This document shows positions 36,069 through 43,878 of a stretch of 64,000 bases of DNA, piece by piece; positions within the stretch are counted from its first letter, which is position 1; the number at the start of each line of letters is the position of its first letter. The notes beneath the pieces were generated by a model that saw only the letters and a list, made by a program, of their open reading frames with translations, searched no databases and was not told the origin of the DNA. Where the stretch lies: contig CAZLZR010000009.1 of NCBI GenBank assembly GCA_964564015.1, positions 35,505-99,504 on the forward strand, given 5' to 3'. Source of the DNA: Acetivibrio sp964564015 (GTDB taxonomy: Bacteria; Bacillota; Clostridia; Acetivibrionales; Acetivibrionaceae). The position numbers and the translations under genes were made by a program.

Positions 36069-36112
36069 AAGCATAGAGTGCATATAATAAATGTGAAGAA
36101 AAATATACGCCT
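36069..36112 (+). repeat. Dispersed 40-bp motif, copy 3
   Basis: AAGCATAGAGTGCATATAAT followed by AAATGTGAAGAAAAATATAC on the plus strand matches copies 1 and 2, which are on the minus strand. It lies in the 395-bp gap between the rplM promoter and the end of truA, which otherwise holds no gene I can support. Confidence 0.65.
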
Positions 36113-36144
36113 ACAAGCATATCTTTATAAATACAATTTATACC

Positions 36145-36882
36145 TTATTCATAATATACCTCTACAAGGTATAGCCCTTGTGGCGGTGCTGTCCTTCCAG
36201 CCTTTCTTCTGTCAAGACTTTCTATAATACCGGGAATTTCTTCGGCTTTTATTCTTCCCATTCCGACATCAACCAGAGTCCCTGCCATAATTCTTACCAT
36301 ATTATATAAAAATCCATCACCGGATACTTCAAACCATATATTGTCTTCCACTCTTGTCAGGTTTACATCAAAAATCGTCCTCACAGAGGTTTTCACACTG
36401 CTTCCGGTTGCCTTAAATGCGGAAAAGTCATGTGTTCCTTTAAAAAAAGGAAGTGCCTTTTTCATATTATCAATATTTAAAGCATGGGATACATGATAGG
36501 ATCTGTTCCTGAATATTGCCGAAGGAAAAGTTGAATTATAAATTAGATACCTGTACTTCTTACCCCTGGCACAATACCTCGCATGAAAATCCATGTTAAC
36601 TTCCTCTGATTTTCTTATGACAATATCTTCTGGAAGCATTCTGTTCAATGCATATGAAAACCTGTCGTGCGGAATATTGGATTGGGTAAAAAAGTTTGCA
36701 ACCTGTCCATAGGCATGAACACCTTGATCCGTCCTACTTGAACCGGTTATTGTAATTTGTTCCCCAGTTAGTCCTCTTATTGCTTTTTCAACCGTATCCT
36801 GAACTGTTTTTGCATTTGACTGACTCTGCCAACCATGATAATTTGTTCCATCATACTCAATTGTCAATTTTACATTTTTCAT
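36145..36882 (-). CDS. truA: tRNA pseudouridine(38-40) synthase
   Basis: The 245-residue protein has the TruA opening IEYDGTNYHGWQSQ and the catalytic Asp in GSSRTDQGVHAYGQV. Later motifs KYRYLIYNS and GDGFLYNMVRIMAGTL also fit. It makes pseudouridine in the anticodon arm. In clostridia truA normally follows ecfT directly and precedes rplM; here a ROK kinase gene and a dispersed repeat lie between ecfT and truA. ATG 36882 follows AGGTGAAAAG. Confidence 0.97.
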   Translation of the reverse strand: MKNVKLTIEYDGTNYHGWQSQSNAKTVQDTVEKAIRGLTGEQITITGSSRTDQGVHAYGQVANFFTQSNIPHDRFSYALNRMLPEDIVIRKSEEVNMDFHARYCARGKKYRYLIYNSTFPSAIFRNRSYHVSHALNIDNMKKALPFFKGTHDFSAFKATGSSVKTSVRTIFDVNLTRVEDNIWFEVSGDGFLYNMVRIMAGTLVDVGMGRIKAEEIPGIIESLDRRKAGRTAPPQGLYLVEVYYE

Positions 36883-36953
36883 TTTCTTTTCACCTGTTTT
36901 CCCAAATAGAAGCTTTCATAGATTTACCAAGCTCCGGATTCATACCTCAGCGG

Positions 36954-37116
36954 TAAGGGATAACGAAAAACAACTTCCTATTCTAATATTTTGAAAGCAT
37001 TATCAAATCAAGTTTTTCGTTATTCAGAGTAGGCAATTATATTTTAGTCGTACCTAACTGCATTTATTGAAAATAGAGGACACATAAAATGTGTCCTCTC
37101 ATTCAAAATACTATAA
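36954..37116 (-). repeat. Structured dispersed repeat, copy B (upstream of truA)
   Basis: The block 36954-37059 is about 89% identical to 23503-23609. Its inverted repeat is GGATAACGAAAAAC (36958-36971) with GTTTTTCGTTATTC (37012-37025), so the terminal A-T pairing of copy A is replaced by C-G and one G-T wobble, keeping the stem. A variable hairpin AGAGGACAC/GTGTCCTCT (37075-37083, 37091-37099) follows, then the shared TCAAAATACTATAA (37103-37116). In transcription order it lies between the ROK gene and truA, ending about 70 nt before truA. Confidence 0.8.
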
Positions 37117-37162
37117 TAATGAGTACCTTAAGTTAACCACGCAAACAAGATAAACCCTCAGT

Positions 37163-38113
37163 TTATTCTTTACCAAGCATTGCTGCTCCAATCACTCCTG
37201 CATCATTTCCCATAAGTGCAGTCTTTATCTGCGTTTGTGGTATTTCCTCTCTGCTGAAAACGCCGGCACTTACCATTTCTCTTAAAGGTTTAAGAAGATA
37301 TTCACCCTCTTTGCATATTCCGCCTCCAATTACAACTACTTCCGGCATAAAAGTGTTTATAACATTTATAAGACCTTCAGCTATATATTTTATATACTGT
37401 TTAACTACCTTTTCTCCAACTTCATCACCTTGTTTTGCCGCATCAAAAGCTGTTTTTGCGTCAATTCTGGAAAAATCACCGTCAACGAGCTTATTGATTA
37501 AAGATTGAGGATTTGCTTCGGCCGCCTTTTTTGTTTGCCTGATTAACGCAGTAGCTGATGCATACGCTTCCCAACATCCCTTTCTTCCACAAGTACACTG
37601 TTCACCATCACAAATTATCACTGAATGTCCCAGTTCCGATCCTGCAAAATTAAAACCGCTGTAGATCTTACCGTCTATTATTACTCCTCCACCAATTCCT
37701 GTTCCAAGCGTAATGGTGACAGAATGTTTAGCTCCCTTTGCACTTCCAGCAACACCTTCCGCAAGCGCTGCACAGTTTGCATCATTATCCAGCAATACAG
37801 GTAGATTAATATACTTTTGCATTTCTGACCTCAATGGAACATTCCTGAAGTTAAGGTTACCGCTAAAAACAAGTATACCCTCATCACAGTTTGGAGTACC
37901 CGGACTTCCTATTCCGATATTTTTCACTTCATCTATACTTACTCCTGCTCCTTTAATTACTCTTAAAGTCAGATCAGCCATATCCTTTACAATCTCAGTA
38001 TAATGCCTTTCTCTATAAGTTGGAATGCTCTCCCGATAAACTATTTTTCCTTCTTCATTAACCAGACCGGCTGCAATATTTGTTCCACCTAGATCAATCC
38101 CCACGTAATACAT
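37163..38113 (-). CDS. ROK family sugar kinase, probable glucokinase
   Basis: The 316-residue protein has the ATP-binding DLGGTNIAAG near the N-terminus, the catalytic segment LLDNDANCAALAEGVAGSAKG, and the zinc-binding CTCGRKGCWEAYASA that defines ROK proteins. Firmicutes glucokinases of this length and pattern phosphorylate glucose; N-acetylglucosamine or mannose cannot be ruled out. No DNA-binding domain is present, so it is a kinase and not a repressor. ATG follows GGGAGGATAG. It sits between ecfT and truA, an uncommon place. Confidence 0.9.
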   Translation of the reverse strand: MYYVGIDLGGTNIAAGLVNEEGKIVYRESIPTYRERHYTEIVKDMADLTLRVIKGAGVSIDEVKNIGIGSPGTPNCDEGILVFSGNLNFRNVPLRSEMQKYINLPVLLDNDANCAALAEGVAGSAKGAKHSVTITLGTGIGGGVIIDGKIYSGFNFAGSELGHSVIICDGEQCTCGRKGCWEAYASATALIRQTKKAAEANPQSLINKLVDGDFSRIDAKTAFDAAKQGDEVGEKVVKQYIKYIAEGLINVINTFMPEVVVIGGGICKEGEYLLKPLREMVSAGVFSREEIPQTQIKTALMGNDAGVIGAAMLGKE

Positions 38114-38334
38114 AACTATCCTCCCAAAAATTTATTGATAATTGATTTAATTTACAATTATAAGCATGCTCTATCAGTTCAAAATATTCTAAGCTATCAA
38201 CATTCTCTCAACAACTGCTAAAAATCATCCGTTAAAAATGTACATAGATAATTATACAGGCAAATTTGTGTCTTGTACATATATTATACGCTAAGCAATT
38301 ATATGAATTATTCTATTATTCAAAAAAAGTTTTT

Positions 38335-39132
38335 CTAAAAAAAATGAAGAATTATTATAAGTATTTCAAATACTAGTACTACTGAAGATACCAATACGTC
38401 ACTTTTTGAAAAGCTTAGTTCATTCATTCTGGTTCTTCCTACTCCCCCTCTATAACACCTTGCGTTCATTGCATCTGCCAACTCGTCAGCCCTCCTGAAG
38501 GCACTTATAAAAAGAGGTACCAATATGGGAACAAAGCTTTTAGCTCGCTCTATCAAATTGCCTGAATCAAAATCTGCACCCCTTGAAGCCTGAGCTTTCA
38601 TAATCTTATCTGTTTCTTCCAGCAAGGTAGGAATAAACCTTAGCGCAATTGTCATCATCATTGCAAATTCATGCACTGGAATCTTTATACGCTTTAAGGG
38701 TTCAAAAAGTCTTTCTATTCCATCGGTAAGGGCTATTGGTGTTGTCGTTAAGGTCAAAAGGGAAGTGCTTATTACAAGCATAGAAAGCCTTAATGCCATC
38801 TTCGCTGCAAGATCCAAACCTTCAACAGTCATTCTAATAAATTTATACTCAAAAATTGGTGTTCCGGGAGTAAAAAAAATGTTTATTACAGCGGCGAAAA
38901 CAACAATAAACATTAGAGGTTTTAGACCCTTCAATGAATATTTGACCGGTATTTGGGATACACCTATAGCAGTAAAGCTAAGTACAGCAAACAGTAAGAA
39001 AGCTGCATAGGATTCAATTGTCAGAATTGTTATCATAAAGACTACTGCCAATACAATTTTAACTCTTGGGTCTGTTCTGTGTATAATTGATTCGCCTGGA
39101 AAGTATTGCCCCAGTGTTATATCTTTTATCAT
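38335..39132 (-). CDS. ecfT: Energy-coupling factor transporter transmembrane protein EcfT
   Basis: The 265-residue membrane protein starts DITLGQYFPGESIIHRTDPR and carries the two Ala-Arg-Gly coupling motifs: ASRGADF in the long cytosolic helix region and ARCYRGG near the C-terminus. EcfT links the two ATPases to exchangeable vitamin-binding S components. It starts 12 bp after ecfA2 and is surely co-transcribed. Confidence 0.97.
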   Translation of the reverse strand: MIKDITLGQYFPGESIIHRTDPRVKIVLAVVFMITILTIESYAAFLLFAVLSFTAIGVSQIPVKYSLKGLKPLMFIVVFAAVINIFFTPGTPIFEYKFIRMTVEGLDLAAKMALRLSMLVISTSLLTLTTTPIALTDGIERLFEPLKRIKIPVHEFAMMMTIALRFIPTLLEETDKIMKAQASRGADFDSGNLIERAKSFVPILVPLFISAFRRADELADAMNARCYRGGVGRTRMNELSFSKSDVLVSSVVLVFEILIIILHFF

Positions 39133-39144
39133 AGTTTTTCCACC

Positions 39145-39990
39145 TTATTGCTTCCTCAAGTGCTTAATAATTTCAGCTTTTGCCTCAGCGACAGTAAAAA
39201 TATTATCATTAATCTCCGGTACAAAGCTTTTAATCTTTCTCATCAAATATGTTATCTGAGGTACCGACAGTCCAATTTTCTCAAGCCCTTCCGCTTGACT
39301 AAAAACTTCTGAAGGAGATCCATCCATTTCAATAGTCCCCATGTTCATAACTATAACCCTATTAACCAGCCTTGCTATATCCTCCATACTGTGTGAGACG
39401 AGAATTACAGTAATCCCCAGCCTCTTTTGAAGATTGGAAATCAATTCAAATATATCGTCTCTGCCCTTCGGATCAAGACCGGCAGTCGGTTCATCAAGTA
39501 CAAGTACTTTGGGTTCAAGAACTAAAACCCCTGCAATTGCAACTCTCCTTTTTTGTCCTCCCGACAACTCAAACGGCGATTTAGACGAAGCTTCCTCAGA
39601 GAGTCCAACAGTTTGTATAGCCTCATTTACTTTTACCTCTATTTCGGCCTTAGAAAGACCTCTTTTCTCCAGGCCAAAAGCCACATCCTTAAATACAGTT
39701 TCTTCAAATAGTTGATGTTCAGGATACTGAAATACTATTCCAACCTGATTTCTAAGCTCTTTTGTGTTTTTAGCGGATATATCAACACCATTTATGTAAA
39801 TTTTGCCTTCTGTTGGCTTCAATAATCCGTTCAGGTGTTGAACAAGTGTCGACTTGCCTGATCCGGTGTGACCTATGATGCCTATAAAATCACCGTCAGC
39901 AATAACAAAATTTACTTTATCAAGCGCTTTTTTTTCATATGGAGTTCCCTTCATATAAACATACGAAAGGTTCTCTACCTTTATTGACAT
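39145..39990 (-). CDS. ecfA2: Energy-coupling factor ATPase EcfA2
   Basis: The 281-residue ABC ATPase has Walker A GHTGSGKST, signature LSGGQKRRVAIAG, Walker B VLVLDEPTAGLDPKG and switch His in VSHSMED. The FEETVFKDVAFG Q-loop region is typical of EcfA. It pairs with EcfA1 (41038-41925). The usual order ecfA1-ecfA2-ecfT is broken by a gene of opposite direction between the two ATPase genes, so ecfA2-ecfT must have their own promoter in 39991-40340. ATG follows TGGAGG. Confidence 0.96.
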   Translation of the reverse strand: MSIKVENLSYVYMKGTPYEKKALDKVNFVIADGDFIGIIGHTGSGKSTLVQHLNGLLKPTEGKIYINGVDISAKNTKELRNQVGIVFQYPEHQLFEETVFKDVAFGLEKRGLSKAEIEVKVNEAIQTVGLSEEASSKSPFELSGGQKRRVAIAGVLVLEPKVLVLDEPTAGLDPKGRDDIFELISNLQKRLGITVILVSHSMEDIARLVNRVIVMNMGTIEMDGSPSEVFSQAEGLEKIGLSVPQITYLMRKIKSFVPEINDNIFTVAEAKAEIIKHLRKQ

Positions 39991-40154
39991 TTTACCTCCA
40001 CTTACTTGGCAATAACGAAAAAATTTGTTTACAACAATACATAATAATATTTATACACTTTTTAGCACATTACTTCAAGACTGACTTAAAACCATCTGTC
40101 AAAAAAGAATAATAATAATTACAAACATCGTTTAATACACACATTATTATATGC

Positions 40155-40206
40155 TATAATCATATCGTAGAAGCTACTGCAAAACAAAGTAGCAAGTATT
40201 GCTACT
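40155..40206 (+). promoter_or_regulatory. Extended -10 promoter and alternative hairpins in the methyltransferase leader
   Basis: TGCTATAAT (TATAAT at 40155-40160) is an extended -10 element with no strong -35. Downstream GCTACT (40173-40178), AGTAGCAA (40188-40195) and TTGCTACT (40199-40206) allow two mutually exclusive stems, the middle segment pairing with either side. The leader to the ATG at 40341 is about 175 nt. Attenuator or switch function is speculative; no T run follows. Confidence 0.4.
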
Positions 40207-40340
40207 AAAACTAAAGAAATTAATAACTTTTTTATTATCCATCAATCAATTGGGAAGATTAATAATACATAAATCTTAGAATCACTTTTGCTAATGGAAT
40301 GAGAGTTATAATTGGAAAATATATCGGGAGGATAAAACTT

Positions 40341-40943
40341 ATGGAACATTATTACTCACAAACACCAAGCGTGTCACACGATGAAAATAGAATCAGCTAC
40401 AAGCTTAAGGATACAGAACTTGAATTCATAACAGATGCAGGTGTTTTTTCAAAAAAACGTGTAGATTTCGGAAGTGACCTCCTCATTAATTCCATACCTC
40501 AGATTGCCGGGGAAATACTCGACATAGGTTGTGGTTATGGAGTAATTGGCATATCATTAGCCCATTTATCTCCTTCAGCTAAAGTAACTATGATTGATAT
40601 CAACGAAAGAGCTGTAGATTTGACAAGCCGCAACATAAAACTTAATTCCACTACTAATGCACAGGTATTGCAAAGTGACGGCTTCACTAATGTCACAGGA
40701 ACCTTTGACGTAATTGTAAGTAATCCTCCAATAAGGACCGGTAAGAAAGTTATATACCCACTCTTTGAGCAAAGCATTAAATATTTAAATGATAACGGAT
40801 CAATCTATCTGGTTATACAGAAAAAGCAGGGTGCCAAATCAGCTTTTGATAAATTGGAATCCATCTATGGAAACTGTGAAGTAATTAACAAGGACGCAGG
40901 GTACTGGATACTAAAGAGTACCCTATCCAATAAACCTTCTTGA
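40341..40943 (+). CDS. RsmC-like class I SAM-dependent methyltransferase
   Basis: Start is ATG 40341 (MEHYYSQTPS) behind GGGAGGA. The 200-residue protein has the SAM motif ILDIGCGYGVIGISLA, the acidic MIDINERAV and the catalytic NPPIRTGK, which together identify the RsmC/YbiN group of guanine-N2 methyltransferases (16S rRNA G1207 in E. coli). The opening SHDENRISYKL also fits. It is the only plus-strand gene between 34.7 and 59.4 kb and splits ecfA1 from ecfA2. Its end faces the end of ecfA1. Confidence 0.93.
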   Translation: MEHYYSQTPSVSHDENRISYKLKDTELEFITDAGVFSKKRVDFGSDLLINSIPQIAGEILDIGCGYGVIGISLAHLSPSAKVTMIDINERAVDLTSRNIKLNSTTNAQVLQSDGFTNVTGTFDVIVSNPPIRTGKKVIYPLFEQSIKYLNDNGSIYLVIQKKQGAKSAFDKLESIYGNCEVINKDAGYWILKSTLSNKPS

Positions 40944-40965
40944 GGCATACGTTAATTTTAAAGTA

Positions 40966-41009
40966 GGGTATTTTTCTTCACATTAATTAAATGCACCTTT
41001 TAAAGCATA
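40966..41009 (-). repeat. Dispersed 40-bp motif, copy 2
   Basis: On the minus strand ATGCTTTAAAAGGTGCATTT, AATTAATGTGAAG and AAAAATACCC match copies at 26351 and 36069. It lies between the converging methyltransferase and ecfA1 genes. ACCCTA (40920-40925) may pair with TAGGGT (40964-40969) ahead of a T run, making a weak plus-strand terminator for the methyltransferase. Confidence 0.65.
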
Positions 41010-41037
41010 TTAGGCTGGGCATAAGCTAAATTAGTTT

Positions 41038-41925
41038 TCATGAATGGCTTGTGTCCGTTTCAGTTCTTTTCGCAACTTTCTCCATCAACCCTAGTATTAT
41101 CTCTTCTGCTTTATCTATCTCAATTACATTCAATGGCACATCAAATCCTGCCTTTTTTAAGCCATATAATAGTTCGGTAACCGGTGGCACATCAAGTCCA
41201 AGTTGTTTTATTCCAACCACATCCGAAAAAACCTCATTTGGAGTACCATCCTTAACAACTTTGCCTTGATCAATAACAATCACTCTATCACCGTATACAG
41301 CTTCATTCATATGATGTGTTATATGTATAACCGTTATGTTTTCTTCAATATTCATTTTTTTCAGAACTTCCAGAACTTCTTTTCTTCCCACAGGGTCAAG
41401 CATTGAAGTGGCCTCATCTAATATAATGCATTTTGGCCTCATTGCAAGTATTCCTGCAATAGCTACCCTCTGCTTTTGACCTCCTGAAAGCTTGTGGGGT
41501 GGCGATTTTCTATATTCACTCATACCTACGTCTCTTAATACTTCTTCTACTCTAAGTTTTATTTCATACGATGAAATTCCGATATTTTCCGGTCCAAATG
41601 CAACATCCTCTTCAACCGAGGTTGCAATCAACTGGTTATCAGGATTCTGGAATACCATCCCGACTATCTGCCTTATATCCCAAATATGCTCATCATCTTC
41701 CGTATTGAGGCTTCCTATGTACACGGCACCGGAAGTTGGCAAGAGCAGAGCATTGATCAGCCTGGCAAAAGTAGATTTTCCAGAGCCGTTTCTCCCTATA
41801 ACAACGACAAACTGTCCCTGTTCCACTTCTATACCCATGCCTGCAACAGCCGGAATGTTTTCTATTCCTTCATGATTTTTGTATCTATATTCTACGTTCT
41901 CAAACCTGACAATCTTTTTTTCCAT
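41038..41925 (-). CDS. ecfA1: Energy-coupling factor ATPase EcfA1
   Basis: The 295-residue ABC ATPase has Walker A GRNGSGKST, signature LSGGQKQRVAIAG, Walker B CIILDEATSMLDPVG and switch HITHHMNE. The Ala-Thr-Ser in place of Pro-Thr-Ala after the Walker B Glu is characteristic of EcfA1 as opposed to EcfA2. It lies downstream of rplQ, past a terminator, so it likely has its own promoter in 41926-42074. It is separated from ecfA2-ecfT by about 1 kb. Confidence 0.96.
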   Translation of the reverse strand: MEKKIVRFENVEYRYKNHEGIENIPAVAGMGIEVEQGQFVVVIGRNGSGKSTFARLINALLLPTSGAVYIGSLNTEDDEHIWDIRQIVGMVFQNPDNQLIATSVEEDVAFGPENIGISSYEIKLRVEEVLRDVGMSEYRKSPPHKLSGGQKQRVAIAGILAMRPKCIILDEATSMLDPVGRKEVLEVLKKMNIEENITVIHITHHMNEAVYGDRVIVIDQGKVVKDGTPNEVFSDVVGIKQLGLDVPPVTELLYGLKKAGFDVPLNVIEIDKAEEIILGLMEKVAKRTETDTSHS

Positions 41926-42074
41926 TTTCTCTACCCATTTCTTAGTTCGATCAAACTAACTCAGATATTTTAATTCACAAGCTTAAGACATTTTTTATGT
42001 TCTGAACTTATACCGATGTTAAAGTGCTGTTTAAAAATAATTTACTGCTTGGGATAATGAGAAATTCAAACCAT

Positions 42075-42115
42075 ACTAAAAAGGATTAGTATGGAAATAA
42101 ATCCACCTAATCCTT
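42075..42115 (-). terminator. Terminator at the end of the ribosomal cluster (after rplQ)
   Basis: On the minus strand AAGGATTAG pairs with CTAATCCTT, with GGA/TCC inside, followed by TTTTAGT. It begins 13 bases past the rplQ stop and marks the end of the alpha operon. Confidence 0.8.
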
Positions 42116-42127
42116 AAAGTCATTGGT

Positions 42128-42652
42128 TTATACAAACTCTAATATTACAACTTCAGCTCCATCGCCTTTTCTTGGGCCTACTTTGTAAATTCTAGTATAC
42201 CCGCCGTTTTTGTCCTTATATTTAGGAGCAATCTCATCAAAGAGCTTATTTGTAAGACTTATTGTCTTTCCTTCAGCATCTTTTATTTTGTAGAACCAAT
42301 TCATAGCTCTTCTTCTTGCGCTAAGTCTTGAAGGATTATCAACAGCTTTCATATCTGTTTTAACTTCCCTCTCATTAACGAAATAAGTTTTGCCATTTTT
42401 GGATGTAACCTTGTTAGTTATTTTTTCACCCTTTGGATCTAACTTAACAGCACTGACTTTTACTTGTTTAGATGTTGTATTATCACATTCCTTAACAGCT
42501 AAAGCGATAAGTTTTTCAGCAATATTTTTAACTTCCTTGGCTCTTGCCTCGGTAGTTTCAATTTTACCATTTTCAAAGAGAGACGAAACCAGACCTTTAA
42601 GCATGGCTTTTCTCTGGTCTGTAGCACGTCCTAGTTTTCTTTGCCCTGGCAT
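42128..42652 (-). CDS. rplQ: 50S ribosomal protein L17 with internal insertion
   Basis: Start is ATG 42652 (MPGQRKLGRATDQRKAMLKG) behind AAGGAGG. The 174-residue protein is longer than the roughly 120-residue standard. L17 motifs frame an insertion: KIETTEARAKEVKNIAEKLI before it and SARRRAMNWFYKI, LFDEIAPKYKDKNGGYTRI after. The extra Lys-rich segment (about residues 72-120) includes KLDPKGEKITNK and GKTYFVNEREVK. Longer L17 proteins are known from several clostridia, so this is probably a clade trait. Confidence 0.97.
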   Translation of the reverse strand: MPGQRKLGRATDQRKAMLKGLVSSLFENGKIETTEARAKEVKNIAEKLIALAVKECDNTTSKQVKVSAVKLDPKGEKITNKVTSKNGKTYFVNEREVKTDMKAVDNPSRLSARRRAMNWFYKIKDAEGKTISLTNKLFDEIAPKYKDKNGGYTRIYKVGPRKGDGAEVVILEFV

Positions 42653-42710
42653 TCTTATACCTCCTTTACACCAAATCTTGTTGGCTAAAATTTTTTCCAT
42701 ATGATAAAAT

Positions 42711-42733
42711 GGATGTTATTTTTTCGTTATTCC
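42711..42733. repeat. Partial arm of the A/B dispersed repeat
   Basis: GGATGTTATTTTTTCGTTAT followed by TCC matches the minus strand of copy A (GGATGTTATTTTTTCGTTAT followed by CC) with one extra T. Only one arm is present, squeezed between the rpoA stop and the rplQ site. A 12-base version (ATAACGAAAAAA, 40012-40023) lies just upstream of the ecfA2 site. Confidence 0.5.
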
Positions 42734-43681
42734 TTAGTCTTCACTTGGAGCTAACGACAACCCTAAAGCCTTCAACTTGTTGAAAACTTCTTCTAAGGAC
42801 TTTCTTCCAAGATTACGAACTTTCATCATATCTTCTTCAGTCCTGTTGGTAAGATCTTCAACAGTATTGATACCTGCTCTCTTCAAGCAGTTATATGATC
42901 TAACAGACAAGTCAAGTTCTTCAATTGTCATTTCAAGAACTTTTTCCTTTTTAGTCTCTTCCTTTTCTACCATGATTTCGGCATTCTTTGCATTGTCAGA
43001 CAAATCAATGAACAGGTTTAAGTGTTCACTCATTATCTTCGCACCAAGACTTATAGCCTCATCTGCCTTAATACTTCCGTTAGTCCATACCTCAAGTGTC
43101 AATTTGTCATAGTCTGTAACCTGACCGACACGGGTATTTTCAACTGTATAGTTGACTTTGCTTACCGGAGTATAAATTGAGTCTACAGGTATAACACCTA
43201 TCGGCTGTCCAGGGTGCTTGTTCTTTTCTGCCGAAACATAGCCACGTCCTCTATCGAGCGTTAGCTCCATATAAAGCTTGTGGTCTCCGCTTAAAGTTGC
43301 TATTTTATGATCTGGATTTAAGATTTCCACTTCTGCATCAGCCTTTATATCTGCAGCAGTTACTACTCCTTCACCATCAGCATCAATGTAAACAACTTTC
43401 GGCCCTTCCCCGTGAAGATCTAAGGACAAACCTTTTACATTAAGAATAATTTCTGTTACATCTTCAACCACACCAGGTACAGTTGAGAACTCATGCAATA
43501 CACCGTCTATCTTGATTGAAGTTACAGCTATTCCAGGTAAAGATGAAAGTAAAATTCTTCTTAACGAATTACCAAGGGTAATTCCGTATCCACGCTCTAA
43601 AGGCTCAACTACAAATTTGCCATAAGTGTTATCTTCGCTCGAAATCACACATTCTATTCTAGGCTTTTCAATTTCTATCAT
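42734..43681 (-). CDS. rpoA: DNA-directed RNA polymerase alpha subunit
   Basis: Start is ATG 43681 behind GGAGGG. The 315-residue protein has the alpha dimerisation domain (YGKFVVEPLERGYGITLGNS, LRRILLSSLPG) and the C-terminal domain with LDLSVRSYNCLKRAGI and NLGRKSLEEV, which contacts UP elements and activators. It lies between rpsD and rplQ as in all Firmicutes. An A-rich arm resembling the dispersed A/B element abuts its stop codon. Confidence 0.98.
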   Translation of the reverse strand: MIEIEKPRIECVISSEDNTYGKFVVEPLERGYGITLGNSLRRILLSSLPGIAVTSIKIDGVLHEFSTVPGVVEDVTEIILNVKGLSLDLHGEGPKVVYIDADGEGVVTAADIKADAEVEILNPDHKIATLSGDHKLYMELTLDRGRGYVSAEKNKHPGQPIGVIPVDSIYTPVSKVNYTVENTRVGQVTDYDKLTLEVWTNGSIKADEAISLGAKIMSEHLNLFIDLSDNAKNAEIMVEKEETKKEKVLEMTIEELDLSVRSYNCLKRAGINTVEDLTNRTEEDMMKVRNLGRKSLEEVFNKLKALGLSLAPSED

Positions 43682-43878
43682 CAAAAACCCTCCTTTTATA
43701 ACAAATTTATTTTTTTGAGGGCAACTGATTCAATATTCTTTATCTCTAAACAAACCATATATTGAACTTCCATCTTAAATTCAGAATCCTCAGTTGCTGA
43801 ACCAAGCAAGTACACTTAATACTTATTATATGGAATGAAGAAATATAACTTTCGGTATATTTCCCATCCCTGTTTTTA

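Noticed and set aside
36069..36112. Late-sporulation sigma promoter based on CATATAATA
   Set aside because: The other three copies lack an exact match to the -10 and conservation extends on both sides, so it is kept only as a possibility within the repeat finding.
35866..36120. Short ORFs on both strands in the rplM-truA gap
   Set aside because: No ribosome-binding sites; the stretch holds the rplM promoter and a dispersed motif instead.
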